Assembly (NCBI GenBank): GCA_905147135.1
Contig: LR990043.1
Location: 22,073,584 to 22,137,583, forward strand
Direction of reading: 5' to 3'
Length of the DNA stretch: 64,000 nucleotides
Source of the DNA: Blastobasis lacticolella
Taxonomy: Eukaryota; Arthropoda; Insecta; Lepidoptera; Blastobasidae
Under the pieces are notes generated by a model. The model made no database searches. It saw only the letters and a list, made by a program, of their open reading frames with translations, and was not told the DNA's origin. Numbering within the stretch: the stretch's first letter is position 1; each line of letters opens with the position of its first letter. A program made the translations under genes and the position numbers. Shown here in pieces: positions 49,482 to 61,564 of the stretch.

Positions 49482-50335
49482 TCTAACAGTACCAGATTCA
49501 GTGACAAAAAAAACACAACAAAACAAATAATAAATCAATGAGAATATTACCGTCACCCGCGCCGGATCCGTTGAGCCGGAATTGGGGAGGCGGCGACGGG
49601 AATTTTGTCAAGCGGTAATTAAACCGGTTTACCTATAAACCGGGTAATCAATCAAACGATTCTCCGGTTTGTTTGCCAGTGAAATATAGGTTTATTAGCC
49701 AGGACACTGAGGCCCGGTCCGATGCTGATGGTTGGGTAATGTACAGTGGGAGGGAACTGGTGTAGTGTCTAACAGAAATTGGGAGTTAAACGTTGATATC
49801 CTTTGTAATTTGTATTTTTCGAGATAAGTCTCTTCTGTACAGAGATTGGATGAAAGAACATTGACGTTACATTAGTATGATGAAATTGGTGTAGTTTTGG
49901 AACAGAAATGGCGTTAATGTCGTTTGTAATTTACATTTTTTGAGATGTTCCTGTCATGTAGAGAGAATGGTTGACAGAAAAATGACTTAATACTGACGTA
50001 AGTTACTGGGAGAAATGGGAAAGCCTTTAAAGGGCGACCCAGGTAAACATAGGCAAGGCAAAACCTTGATCAGATCAGTAATTTTTGACCCCCGATGAAA
50101 AAAGCGGGGTGTCAAAAGTTTTACGCGTGTCTCTATCTATTAACCTGTGGCTTTGTGTATCTGTCTGTGGTTTGTAGCTCCCGAACGTATGGACCGATTT
50201 GAATGCGGTTATCTTAAAAGCCAGTTTATTTGAGATGTGTCTTAGCTTTGTTTCATTTAAATCGATTCTGTAGTTTAGAAAATATTAATTGAAATAAACT
50301 TGGTAAGAGGTTATCCAAAAAGAAATGGCGATTGC
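49482..50335. other. no gene recognised
   Basis: 49780-49990 contains two imperfect copies of an ACAGAAAT.G.GTTAA...TCGTTTGTAATTT unit; otherwise nothing. Confidence 0.4.
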
Positions 50336-50542
50336 CCCACTGACAAGCACGAGGTTCTTACATTTATGATGATGATGCTGTTACGGTGGGGGAAAATATC
50401 GTGATGAATCTTGCACATTCAAGCGACTGAATACTTGTACTACTATAAATACTTGATCTGCCAAACCTAGGATCATGGTGAAGGCGGACCCCAGGCCCTC
50501 GCCCGCAGGAAAACGGACATTGACGCTAAAATGAAGATGTTG
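50336..50542 (+). mobile_element. SINE-2 fragments
   Basis: A reversed head-side piece (GCGATTGCCCCACTGACAAGC) and a forward tail (ACTTGATCTGCCAAACC, GGCGGACCCCAGGCCCTCG, GACATTGACGC). Confidence 0.45.
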
Positions 50543-50544
50543 AT

Positions 50545-51835
50545 TATTTTTACCATCAATGTTAAACATATTAGCAACAGAAATAAAAAAGAACGTAATC
50601 TAGAGAGAATAATTTCAAATAAAGTAAATGAGGTTATTTAGTTCGAACAGACCTCGCTACGACTGTACCCCTCCCAGCTCAGCTGAGGATGCGGTAAGGG
50701 ATGATCGTCCCTTATCTATCTTCATTACTGGGGGGCGTTCACAGATACCGCAACGAAGAATGGAACCGGAACTGATTCTCTAATTGGCCTGGAAATTGTT
50801 AAATGTAATTCCTATTACCGATTCAGACGCTTTCAGTAATTATACCCGCATTCGTAAACCATAATTTTTTAAGTGAAGTAGCGTTATTATGAGTTCTCAC
50901 TGCGCTTGTCTGCTAATTGAACTCACTGCGCTCAATACGGCTCAATGATTGGCTAATTTCGTTCATTTTGTAGGACGCATAGTGCCGATTGCATGCACTG
51001 TAGACCTCATAGTACCGTTTCTAGACACAGTTGTAAGAAGCGATACTTTCCTTAATATTCCTAACTTATTACTACGTCTTTTCTTCTTCTATTCCTACGC
51101 CTTTACTCATTATCTGGGGTCAGCTCTCCATTGATCTCTATCCTTAGCAATAGTGGCGTCAATATTATTGCCCTTCAGATCCAGTTGGACGTCGTCGACC
51201 AGGAGGTAGCGAGGGGTTTCCCGCGGCCGTGCGTCGTCGTCGGCAAATCTAGAGCTATTTGAACCCTGTGGCTAACCACAGGGGCGACGGAGCACATTAC
51301 ATACCATTGCATGGGGCGTTCTCTAACCTTCTCGGGGATGAATTTCTTCGTAACGAATGTGGACATTGCGTACTTTGTCCAAAAGGGTGACACCCGCTGA
51401 CCAGCGTAACATGCGCATTTCTGTCGAATGTAGTTTTCTCAAATGTTCTTTAGTAGATGCTGCACTCTGTACCGTAGATAATCACAGGTCTAATGACTGT
51501 TTTTTACATCTATTTTATATATCTGTGTATCTTATTATTACCTAAACCTATAAATACATATTTCATCCAAAATTAATCTAAAGCACCGCCCACACGCACG
51601 TTTCACGAAATCCGTATCAAACCCAAAGCTTGTGTTGTGAGCCGTCAACGTATCCGAACCAATTAACCTGTGATGCTCTCAGTTGGCTTGTAACAGACAA
51701 CTGTACAAAGGAACGTAAACCTGGCATAGTATTAGATGGATACGGTATTTATAAGGTGTTACTGGGACGCTTGATTGCCAATCATTCAATGTTATTCATT
51801 TACAGTAGTTGCTGACGACTTTTTATGCTAGGCCA
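50545..51835. other. no gene recognised
   Basis: 50655-50760 (CCTCGCTACGACTGTACCCC) looks like part of a repeat. 51175-51393 has a minus-strand frame with a GC-rich end of unknown nature. No exon structure seen. Confidence 0.4.
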
Positions 51836-51839
51836 ACAA

Positions 51840-52085
51840 ATTTACGAGCAGACAGCGCACCGGATGGTAAGCGGTAACTGTCGGCCATAACATCTACGAT
51901 TCAAGTATGTAGGTTGCAGGTAATAAAAATGCAGGTGCGTTGTCACTGTAATTGTGCTGGCTACCTTATCCTTTAAACCGGAATACAACAATGCAAGCAT
52001 TGTTGCTTTGTAGCAGAAATAGATAAGGCGGTTGTACTCACCCAGGCGGATTCCTTAGACTTGACAGAGTCTTACAACCTGATAA
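51840..52085 (+). mobile_element. SINE/LINE 3' end, longer copy of the 17.9-kb family
   Basis: GATGGTAAGCGGTAACTGTCGG, ATGCAGGTGCGTTGTCACTG, CAACAATGCAAGCATTGTTGC (a small palindrome) and CACCCAGGCGGATTCC. This is a common lepidopteran repeat end. Confidence 0.6.
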
Positions 52086-52399
52086 AGAAAGCTATCACAC
52101 ACAAAGATAATCTGACTTTTAAACTAGGAATGAGTTTTTGTAACCAATGTCGAAAGCAAACATATTTAATCTTTCTACTTTACCCTTTACGGTTATCGTT
52201 TGATCGCTAAATCACATGATGGTGAAAGGGTAGGTATATGACCAAGTTACAGTAAACTCGTGTAACGAAATGTCTATGCTTTTATATATCTCGTCGTCTG
52301 AACACGCTTTTATATTTCTACTTTACTAGTGGACCTGGCGCGACGCGTTTGCGTGGCGTCCTACCCCTACATACACCTACTTTAGCCCTACCTACCCTT

Positions 52400-52560
52400 T
52401 TTTCTTACATATAAACCTTCCTCTTGAATCACTCTATCTATTGTTGGAAACTCCATTCAAATCTGTTGCGTAGTTTAAAAGATCTAATCGTACCTATGTT
52501 CATATGTATCTATATACATAGGGCAGACGGTGGGAAGCGACTTTGTTTTATATTATGTAA
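52400..52560 (+). repeat. interspersed repeat shared with 29.7 kb
   Basis: CCTCTTGAATCACTCTATCT through AGTTTAAAAGATCTAATCG to GGGAAGCGACTTTG. Confidence 0.5.
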
Positions 52561-53300
52561 TAGAATAAAGAAAGAAGAGACATTTATTACACATAGCACA
52601 CCACAACACAGTAACAGTCACATAATAGATAAAGAAAAAAATATCAAAAATAAATCATTTAAAACAATGAGTAGTCTCCAATGCCACTGTCGGTACCGCG
52701 GCGGCCAGCATAATTTGTACACATTCAGCATGCGCTTAGAGGCGCAAGAAGCGTATTTCAGATATTCAGTGGCCCATTTTCAGGTACAGCATGGGCGTTG
52801 TACTTACTACCTCCACATAAAAAAGTAAATATGTTAAAAATTCTTATTATCTATACCTACTTCATAATTGTTCTTCAATATCTTCCTCTTTACCTCCATC
52901 CTCATTTTTAATTTATTTCGCATCGCGCTATATTTGTTTCCCGTATCTGCACAGTATAATCGCAACATCTAAACGGTCTCCAAAGTCCCGCAGAACAATT
53001 GGGGCATCTGTTTTTGTTAGCAAGACCCCCTCATGGACAGTAATTAATATTCATAATCGCCTTAGCGCTTTAAGAAGCGGGTTACTCGGCTATAATAAAT
53101 TTTGGTTGGGGCTCTAAGTTTTTGTCGCCAGCATAATGTTATCGAGGAGTCATCCCGCATTATCTCGGTGTTTTAATTCTATTTCGCTCTCGGCGTAGAC
53201 TTAGATGATTGAAATTAACACAACGTGAACACAAGATGATCAATAATGTGTTTAAGCAGAAAATATTTGTTTGAGTACCTAGAAATGTTACAAAAAAAAT
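52561..53300. other. no gene recognised
   Basis: The open frame at 52424-52828 begins inside the repeat and has no domain; its end (52680-52825) is slightly GC-richer but not recognised. Confidence 0.4.
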
Positions 53301-53307
53301 ACACAGC

Positions 53308-53533
53308 TTAGACAATTCACACAGCGCCATCTAGGCCCAAAGAAAGCAAAGCTTGTGTTGTGGGTGCCAGAAAACTGTTTAAATTCTGATGAATATTTTT
53401 AAAAACATTCTTAGTATACCTACATGTAAACACCCAGATCAGTAACAGAAATTAAAATTCGTCATTTCAATTTCCCGGCCGGGAATCGAACCTCTGCGTG
53501 GCATGTTAACCAGCTGGGCCACTCATTTCGTCA
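53308..53533 (-). mobile_element. SINE-1, diverged copy
   Basis: CAATTCACACAGCGCCATCTAG, AAGCAAAGCTTGTGTTGTGGG, CAGAAATTAAAATTCGTC and a shortened tRNA-like head (GGCCGGGAATCGAACC). Confidence 0.72.
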
Positions 53534-53539
53534 AATAAG

Positions 53540-54295
53540 CTTTGCAGTCGTTATGCTAAGAAGTTCCGGGGAAAAGGTACCTAAGGTAAGATAGGAGAAA
53601 GGTTGAACTGAAGTCGGCGTAGGCAGACGAAAATTATTAAACTAGTCATAACATTTTGAAATTTCAACGTAATATGTATAAAATATAAAATTAATTTTGC
53701 ATTTTGAAGGCTTCCAAGTTGATAGGCATTAAATATTCGACGAATAAAGTTCAGCACTTCCAAGAAAGCAACAATTGAGTCTACAAGCATCTCTATAAGT
53801 CGTCTTACCTTTTGTTCAAGTATTTTGATAGTGCTTTGAAATAAAGCCACTAGACAAGTAAAATATTTGATAGAATAACGTCATATCGTAAATTAAATCG
53901 CTCCGTTTCTAAGAAAGTTTATTTCTGATAGAATAGAGGCAAAATAGTTTACGGAGAAATAAACACAATGTTTCATTTACTTGGCACATAAGTTAAGCCA
54001 ATACACGAGCATAAATGTTTAAAATCATAAGTAAATGGCGAAACTCGCCCGTATACCGTCCCTAAGGCAGCTTTGGGGGGATAATTCTTCATTCTTATTG
54101 CAACGGGTCGCTTCCAAGTTTGCTAGAGCGACTTAGGGGTCTTAACCTTGGAAAGGGCTGGGGCATAATCCGTCCTGTGTACTCAATAGTAAGAGGTTTT
54201 ATTAACTAAGCCCTTGTGGATGAATAGACTCAGAACATGAGGGGGTAGTATCTGGTTTTTTCAAAGGCTTTCGGATAATTGGCGTAATAGATGTG
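53540..54295. other. no gene recognised
   Basis: The minus-strand 89-codon frame at 53581-53850 has no recognised domain. Confidence 0.4.
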
Positions 54296-54297
54296 AA

Positions 54298-54465
54298 GCG
54301 GATTATATTTCTTTTTTGTCTTAGGGTAGGCAAACAAGCAAGCTAATGGAGAGTTGTTACCGCTGCCTATAGACATTAGAAACACAAGGAGCATCGCCAA
54401 TGCGTGTAGAACACGTTGCTCTGGCAGCAAACAGGCAAATGCCCCTCCGCTGCCCCTAAACCACG
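54298..54465 (-). mobile_element. LINE/SINE 3' end, reversed
   Basis: GGGTAGGCAAACAAGCAAGC, TTACCGCTGCCTATAGACATTAG and ACACGTTGCTCTGGCAGCAAA, reverse of the 7.9-kb family. Confidence 0.6.
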
Positions 54466-54467
54466 GT

Positions 54468-54900
54468 TATGTGTACTTCTGCTTGTCTAATTCTTCACAA
54501 ATTCGACAAATTTGAAAGATCAGCACATGATTTGTAAGCGTAGAAATATTGTAAATGGCTTAGATGCTAGTCTACGGTATTTCTAATCCTTTTCATAAAA
54601 TTTCTGTTACATGCAGTTACCTGTAAAAACCTTCATACCTTTTACTTTAGCTGCCTAGAAATATCACTAGAAGTATCTAATTTCTCAAAGTACATACAAA
54701 AACGTAACGTCTCTTTCCAGTGGGTGCAAGCAGTAACCACATTGTTCCACTTGCTACGGTCCTGACAAATCTGTTCCGCTTCTACCACATTCACGAGGAT
54801 GGTTTCGCATACTAATATGTGTTACTGTCATTTCCAAGAACTCGAAGGTTAACCTCCAAAATATCAACAAAATTTTGTGCTCTCAAATTTTTTATACAAT
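54468..54900. other. no gene recognised
   Basis: AT-rich; ATTGTTCCACTTGCTACGGTCCTGAC at 54743 also occurs near 37932, a minor shared repeat. Confidence 0.4.
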
Positions 54901-54904
54901 AACT

Positions 54905-55115
54905 GGTCCGGTATTTGACCGCATTTTATCTGGATGTAAGTGACGATGCCGAAGATGGAGTATGCCTGTCTAGGAACAGCCTATTCACTCGAGTCTCTAA
55001 CGTGTCCAGGAGGTTGATACACTCGCAGGCAACGTGTTCCATTCCTCAGCGGTAGTACTACAAAGGTCAACCTTCAACCACAGCGGGTTGTTCTCTAGCA
55101 TCACACCTAACGGTA
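54905..55115 (-). mobile_element. LINE ORF2 end, reversed
   Basis: Reversed, it reads TTAEEWNTLPASV, then GTGAATAGGCTGTTCCTAGAC. This is the same family whose truncated end sits in protease copies A2 and E. Confidence 0.6.
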
Positions 55116-55640
55116 CATGTATCCCATCCCCACTCCCCTTCCCACTAATAACCGTATTTATGTGCACAATACAGATTATTTATTACGTCGTTATCGCATC
55201 GTGGAGTGCCCTTGCGGTGTTACTACTCACTCAAGCGGCACTCTGGGTCCGCCCCACACATAATTACTAGCCATCAACGCCGATTTGTGCGACGGCCTTT
55301 AACAGGATAATGAATAACCATGGCGCTGTGAGGAGTTGCGCTCTATCGCTGATTTGTTGAGCGCCTCCATCCGTGTCTTTCAGTATTGTTTCGAGTAGAA
55401 TGAAGGCGAAATTGCCCGAAGAATCATGAGGCTCGATCCAGTGATTAAATAGGTTTGATCAGGCCAAACTAACCCCACACACCGACATGTGGCATGTCGT
55501 CTTTTCAAAATTTCTCTCCACACACGGTCAGTTAGCCTAAATTAAGCCTATTTTTATCATTCAAACGTCCTTAGTTAGCGTTGACTGCTTACGAGGCAAC
55601 GGTAAGTTTGTTTGCCACCTAAGTGGTATAAATTATGCCA
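55116..55640. other. no gene recognised
   Basis: Probably continues the LINE remnant, but no motif is readable. Confidence 0.35.
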
Positions 55641-55644
55641 CTTG

Positions 55645-55985
55645 ATCAAACGGTATGATGGTAAGTAGACACCAGACAGCGGGATAATGCGGTCGAACTA
55701 GAGCCGCCCGAATGAGGAAACACCTCCAACTATTTAAAATAGTGTTGTGTTCCTGTCGGTGAGTACGGTATGCTCCGTGGGGTGGGGATTTGGGGAATCG
55801 TGGCTTTGGCAGTGAAGAGTCTTAGCATTTGCCTTTTTGCTGCCAGAGCAACGTCTCCTGGAGTTTTTGATATCAGCAACGCATTGGCGATACCCTTAGC
55901 TTACTAATCTATATCTAAATCTATGGGCAGCGGTGACTATGTTCCATCAGGTGGCCCGCTTACCAATTGACTTAAAAAAGACAAT
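55645..55985 (+). mobile_element. LINE/SINE 3' end, long form
   Basis: GGTCGAACTAGAGCCGCCCGA, TCCGTGGGGTGGGGATTTGG, TGCTGCCAGAGCAACG and CCATCAGGTGGCCCGC, with small insertions relative to 7926-8272. Confidence 0.65.
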
Positions 55986-55989
55986 TTAA

Positions 55990-56435
55990 GCTGTACAGAT
56001 CCTCGGTTAGACCCCTCTCCATTTTCACCAAGCCTTTAACTGTAATGTTCATCCATAATCTTCCACCTATGATGTGTCCTTTCTTTAAAATATATCCGAT
56101 TTGGTGGTGATTATTGTAACGTTCGCCCTCTCAGCAAAACAGACTCTCTCATACTTTCACACACACGCTCATTCACACTGAAACCTAAGCTCCAAAACTA
56201 CCATTTCTAAACCGTAAGACTATAGAATCTATTATTAACGTTTTAAACTAAATAAGGCCATTTGTGATCGTCTATGGAACCCCACGTTATGATGTTAGTA
56301 ACCCCGATGCTTTTAGAGTGGAGAAGTATAAACAGGTATGAAATTATATAATTAAATAAATACAAAAGAAGATATACTAGAGATTAATTTTCCAAGAGTT
56401 TTATAGCTAAATTTAAAATCAGATTTATATATTAG
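55990..56435. other. no gene recognised
   Basis: AT-rich; nothing supportable. Confidence 0.4.
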
Positions 56436-56439
56436 GTCT

Positions 56440-56535
56440 AAGGGAAATAAACAGATATTATGTGTAAGGGAAAATAAACAGATATTACGTCCAAGGGAAA
56501 CAAACAGATATTACGTCCAAGGGAAACAAACAGGG
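56440..56535 (+). repeat. 26-27-bp minisatellite, about 3.6 units
   Basis: AAGGGAAA(A/C)AAACAGATATTA units start at 56440, 56466, 56493 and 56519. The second and third units are nearly identical, pointing to recent expansion. Confidence 0.8.
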
Positions 56536-57860
56536 CCCCCCTCATTAGAGGAGGGGTAAGCTGCTCCAAAGCCAGGTAACTGACTCCAGCATGAACTTCG
56601 CTACTCGTAGCCCATGCTTCACTCCGCAGCTTACTATATGAGTCAACCAGAGACATCCTCATCCTACCCTGATATTTATTTAAGAGATGGCACAAGATTC
56701 TAGGTCTTTGTCAAGTCAATTAATATATCATAATATATAATGTAAGAGGGCACAACAACAACATCCAATGCCTGTGGATCATATCCAGATAATAATTGTA
56801 GGTGTGATTAATTTAATAAAGCATGTAGCTTACTCCAGGTCTCTCCACATCTTCTTGTTGTAGATACGTATATCATGTACCAGAGCTTACTCATGAGCAT
56901 AATAACAAGTCTTAGGATACACCACAGGTTGAGTCAATCGCGTATGCAGGGTCCAATAGACTCGGCGATGTAGATTTGGATACCCCATAAGCATACAAAG
57001 GCGGACTACAACAGTGTTCCTTCGACAACAATAAAGGGCCCGAATTCAGCAGCACAGATATAGTATAGGTAGAATAGTATAGAATCGGCAGTTAGCCCTG
57101 GAGAGAGTGCTCCATACACAAATGCAGATTATGCATAATAAAGTCTTCAGGTTGTAATATTATCTTCAAAATCCAGTGATGGATAAGTTCCAGAGAACCA
57201 TGGTGTTGTTCCAAATGGCTAAAGCCACAATATTTTAGTAATAATTAAAGGGAAAGAGATAGAGTCCCATAGGTCAGTCCGTAAGGTAGTGCTACCACCG
57301 CTCCGGAAATGGAACCTACATGTGAGGAACGAAGCGGCCAGCTTCTCACACAGCCAAACATCTCACGGGTACTAAACTCAATCTTTGAAATAATATGACA
57401 ATAACAGGCGAACAGGATCATGATTTCAATTGGTAGTCCCAAATGTATTTGATGTATCACATCAAGTTCTTCATATAAATCTCCCAAGTAAGTAAGTTGT
57501 ACAAATGATAGATATCTTCAGTATCGATAAATAGCTCAAGGCTAATTTAAATTAGTTATAAAAATAATTAATATTGTAATAAACAACTGGTAATTGAGGC
57601 CTGTAATTTCAGGTACTCTCAATTAAATATTTCAAATGCTAGACTCCAGTTGGTATAGAAAAGTAGCTCCAAAGTTTATTTCTAGTTATAGAATATTATT
57701 GATGTTGCAACTGTATCAGGGATCTGTATACTGTTGAACCATCTAGTTATGAAAGTCAATAACAATGAACTTTATTCATTGATCCTAAGCAATCCCAACG
57801 TACAGATTTGGTCGTATTAAAGTTGTCCCATCGGCACACCACTAAGTACTAGAAAAGTCT
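56536..57860. other. no gene recognised
   Basis: The minus-strand frames at 56438-56695 (SLVDSYSKLRSEAWATSSE) and 57245-57487 have protein-like composition but no domain I can name. They may be pieces of an old transposon. Confidence 0.35.
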
Positions 57861-57869
57861 TGCAAAGAC

Positions 57870-58400
57870 CATGGGATTCAGAAAGACTAACTGCTATCTC
57901 GTTATATTGGAAGCGAGCTTCCTCAACATCAAAACAACAAACAAACATTAACATCGCTGTTTTCGCTATGTGCAATAAATTTGGATTGACAGACTGCTAT
58001 CCGGACATCTTAAGACCGAAGTCCCTCAATATCACGATAACAACGGTACACCCAAAAGCTTGTCTATGCGGACTCCAGCTTTGCCAATACATTTTAGAAC
58101 CTTTTCGCAACATGCATTAGGTTTAGACTGGTCAGCTGCTATCCAGATGTCTCAAGACCGCAATCTATTAACATCGCGATAACACCAACTCGCCCAAAAA
58201 TTGACTTGCGCGGACTAAGCTCTAAGATGATTTAGAAGAGAAAAGACTGATTTTAGGACGTTTTCGCAACATACCTTAGATTCAGATAGGTTAGCTGCTA
58301 TAATGATATCTCAAGACCGTAATCTCTCCACATCACCATAACACCAACTCACCCATAAATGGATTGCGCGGACTAAGCCCTAAAATACTGGTGTTCCAAC
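57870..58400 (+). repeat. degenerate tandem array, units of about 140-160 bp
   Basis: CTGCTAT anchors lie at 57994, 58136 and 58295, with an earlier one near 57891. Shared blocks are TTTTCGCAACAT.C.TTAG, TCTCAAGACCG.AATC and CATCGCGATAACACCAACTC. Units are 75-85% alike by eye. Confidence 0.65.
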
Positions 58401-60320
58401 AGGACCCCAATCATAAAACCCGATCTGTCACGTATGCTACCCGAAAGAAGGATACTAAATATTTTTATATCAAAATCATGTTCCATGCCATCTCTTATAA
58501 ATATCATAAAGTAATATTTATACATTAAGGTTACAAATAAAATAATTTAAGGATTTAAAATCCAAATTACAATGCTCAATGAAGTCATCCCACTTCTAAA
58601 GTATTTCATTCCAAACAGCCCTAAACGTTCAAAATTGCGAATTAATAAATACTCGTTATAAATTTATTCTCAAGATGTGAGAACACATCAACTCCTAATA
58701 GCCTACTTGTTTTAATACAAATAATGGCCTACAACTTTATTAATTTACTTAAAGGCAACTAACAATCGCGTTCATACTAATACTGACACGCACTCATATA
58801 CCCAACATACTCACTAACATCATCTACACTATAGACCAAAAGCGCACGCTCTGTCTTTCTCACGTAGGTACCTACATACTGTTTGATGACGAAGGAATCT
58901 ATGAAATTAATTTCTCGCCCCTAAATCCGTTCGGACTAGAAAATCTTTAGTACATCTAACGCACTCACTCTCGCTCATCTCTCACTCTATCTCTCTCAAA
59001 GCTATTCCTTTATTACACTGATTTATACGGTAATTGTTTCAATCCTTTTCAAATAATGGATTATAATAACTGTACATAGTATAAAACAGAAGCCGTCTAC
59101 CGCGTTACTTTTAGATAATTTAGTAAAGGTCAATCTAAGATTGAAGTACGTATAAGCGATTATTAATAACCGTATTAAATGTGACGCGTCTAAAATTTCA
59201 TAAAAGATAATTAAAACAAACATTTTTAAAAACTTATGATGTTCCGCCCTGAGGATCGAACCCGGGACCGTCGGTTGACTCCGCGGTAAAGTCGAACACT
59301 CTCTAAACAAGCTACATTAATTATTGAACGCGTGGCGAAATATGCTACCACTATTAGATCGATCGTATTTCATACAATTCTCCGTAACCAAATCTCTTCA
59401 GGAATTCCGTATTATTTTACAGATTTAATGATTATTTAGTGGATATATACCGATATAAGAATATATTAGTCCACGCCTGAATTCCTACAATACTTGATGA
59501 GTTGATTTTTGCTTATTTAAAAGATAACCTAAGTGAACTACTTTTGGGCCTTCCCCTTTCTTTAACCCAATAGTCGAAGCCTAAGCATTTCATTGTGCAA
59601 ATAAATTTCCCGTTTACTGTGTAAGTGTGATGTAAGTGTCCCATACATAAGTCCTATGCATAACTAGAATAAAGACTAGCTAAACCTAACTTTCAGCACT
59701 GGAATAGCGACCGAGATCGCTCAACCAAGTACTAAGGTGTATTCCCTATCGTCTCCTGGGCCAGTCAGTGGTGGGTCTGACCAGTGTAGCCAGAAGTTGT
59801 ACCTATTTCTAAGAATATCCGACATGATACTGCCTGGGGACATGCCGAATACATTGTGTGACAAGACCTCGGAACCTCGGCACTACGGGGCTTACTGTTG
59901 GGAAGCGAAGGCGAGGGCCTTGCAACCTTGCGTGGAAACACTTGACGAATCCCAGATCCTTTCGTAGTGCCTAAATTCCGAGTCAGACGATCTATGAATG
60001 TCACACAAAAATTCCAGAGAAAGATACTAGGCAATTACTTAATTCCAATCGGAACAAAAGGTTAATAATGGAATATTATGTAACATCCAGCCATTTGCTG
60101 TCCGAATCAAACGGCCTAAGGTCTTCAACCTTAGTAGGACCTGAAAGCATAAGCAAGGGCGGTGTGCAATGCCTTGCCAAGGGGTCCCTGAAACAAAAAC
60201 AACAATTAGTATTTTTCATCACTGTTCTAGAACACTAACATACCTGGTTTTGTACTTCACTGAATCTACTGCCTCGAAGCTAAAGCTCGAGTGGAAAAAC
60301 CCCCAAATGTATTGAATACG
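58401..60320. other. no gene recognised; SINE head remnant at 59235-59290
   Basis: 59240-59275 has a reversed box B (GGATCGAACCCGGGACC) from a tRNA-like SINE. The overlapping frames around 59737-60034 are unassigned. Confidence 0.4.
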
Positions 60321-60328
60321 TCCCGCCC

Positions 60329-60410
60329 GGACGTCCGCCTTCGTCGAATGTTGATCAGAGAAAAAGCCTGGACGTCCGCCTTCGTCGACTGTTGAACAGA
60401 GAAAAAGCCT
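60329..60410 (+). repeat. 41-bp direct duplication
   Basis: GGACGTCCGCCTTCGTCGA...AGAGAAAAAGCCT occurs twice in tandem (60329 and 60370) with two differences. Confidence 0.75.
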
Positions 60411-60429
60411 CCATCGAACCTTCCACTCC

Positions 60430-60975
60430 CTTATATATCGATTCCAAAAATCTGTCGATCTCTCGAGAACAAAAACAACACAGCGATCACGCCACCTTAT
60501 AGGGTTCCTTCAGCGAAACATGAAAACCCCTCAATCAACAAGTCTTACTCGCGACGTACCTATTTGATAACCAGACATTTCTTTAATCGGTACCTATTGA
60601 ATGACATCAAAATGAGATGCATTTACTGTCCTAAAATATGTTTAAATACAGCATAAACTACTCGTCTTTTAAATTATGGATAGTGAAAGACAGCTACGGA
60701 ACCCGACGGTTCGTGTCGACTCGACCTTGCCTATCAATCCACCCCACCTTAGGAGGTAGGCCTCATGCTTACTTTTTTTTCTTTCTCTAAGCTTTGTGGC
60801 CACAAATTATATTCATACAGCCATACACATTGACATGATTTCTTTTGATTTCAACAACCCTATAAATATTTAAACCTATAAGTATTAAAACAAAGATAAT
60901 TTTAAAACACTCAAATAATAGATAAACACATTTCAAACATGAGAGAACTGTATAACAGTTACCATACTCCGCACA
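60430..60975. other. no gene recognised
   Basis: AT-rich; nothing supportable. Confidence 0.4.
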
Positions 60976-60978
60976 TAG

Positions 60979-61560
60979 ATGACGTTGTTAACGTGATATT
61001 GAACGACCTCGTCAAATCGTATCTATCGAAATCTACAGATGGCGTTAGTTGCGGAACAGATATGAAAGATTCGCCCTATGGACACCAACTAACAAAATAA
61101 TTACGAATCTCTCGCAACTCGTCAGTGATCGATCAGTTTTGAACAAAGCCGTTTAATTATAACTTGATCCTATAATCTATTTAAAAAAAGGTATCATCTC
61201 CCAAATTCGAAGTTCGTAATTGTAGAATATTTTTCGCATGAAATAATTTGGCCTAGGGGTCAATCTATTACATGACGCTGCTAACGTAATATTGTAAAAC
61301 TTCGTCATAAATTCTACAGGTGGCGTTGGTTTCAATTTAGAAAGATTCGCTCTCGATGGACTCCAATTAACAAAATATTTACGAATAATATCATTTCGAA
61401 ACTCTAGCAGCACTGGCGATCAGTTTTGAACGAAGCCGTTTAATTTTAACTTAAACCTATAATCTATTTAAGAAAAGGTATCGACTTCCGAACTCGAAGT
61501 ACATATTTGTGGGATATTTTTCGCGTGAAATATTTTGGCCTAAGGGTCAGACTGTTACAA
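60979..61560 (+). repeat. 293-bp tandem duplication
   Basis: Unit 1 begins ATGACGTTGTTAACG at 60979 and unit 2 ATGACGCTGCTAACG at 61272. Shared blocks include CAGTTTTGAAC.AAGCCGTTTAAT, CCTATAATCTATTTAA and GAAAT.ATTTTGGCCTA. Each unit ends GGGTCA..CT.TTACA. Divergence of roughly 15-20% says the duplication is old. The TTACA ends hint at long terminal repeat material but do not prove it. Confidence 0.75.
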
Positions 61561-61564
61561 TCGC

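Noticed and set aside
59240..59282. tRNA-like box B sequence
   Set aside because: An isolated fragment with no complete cloverleaf; best explained as a SINE remnant.
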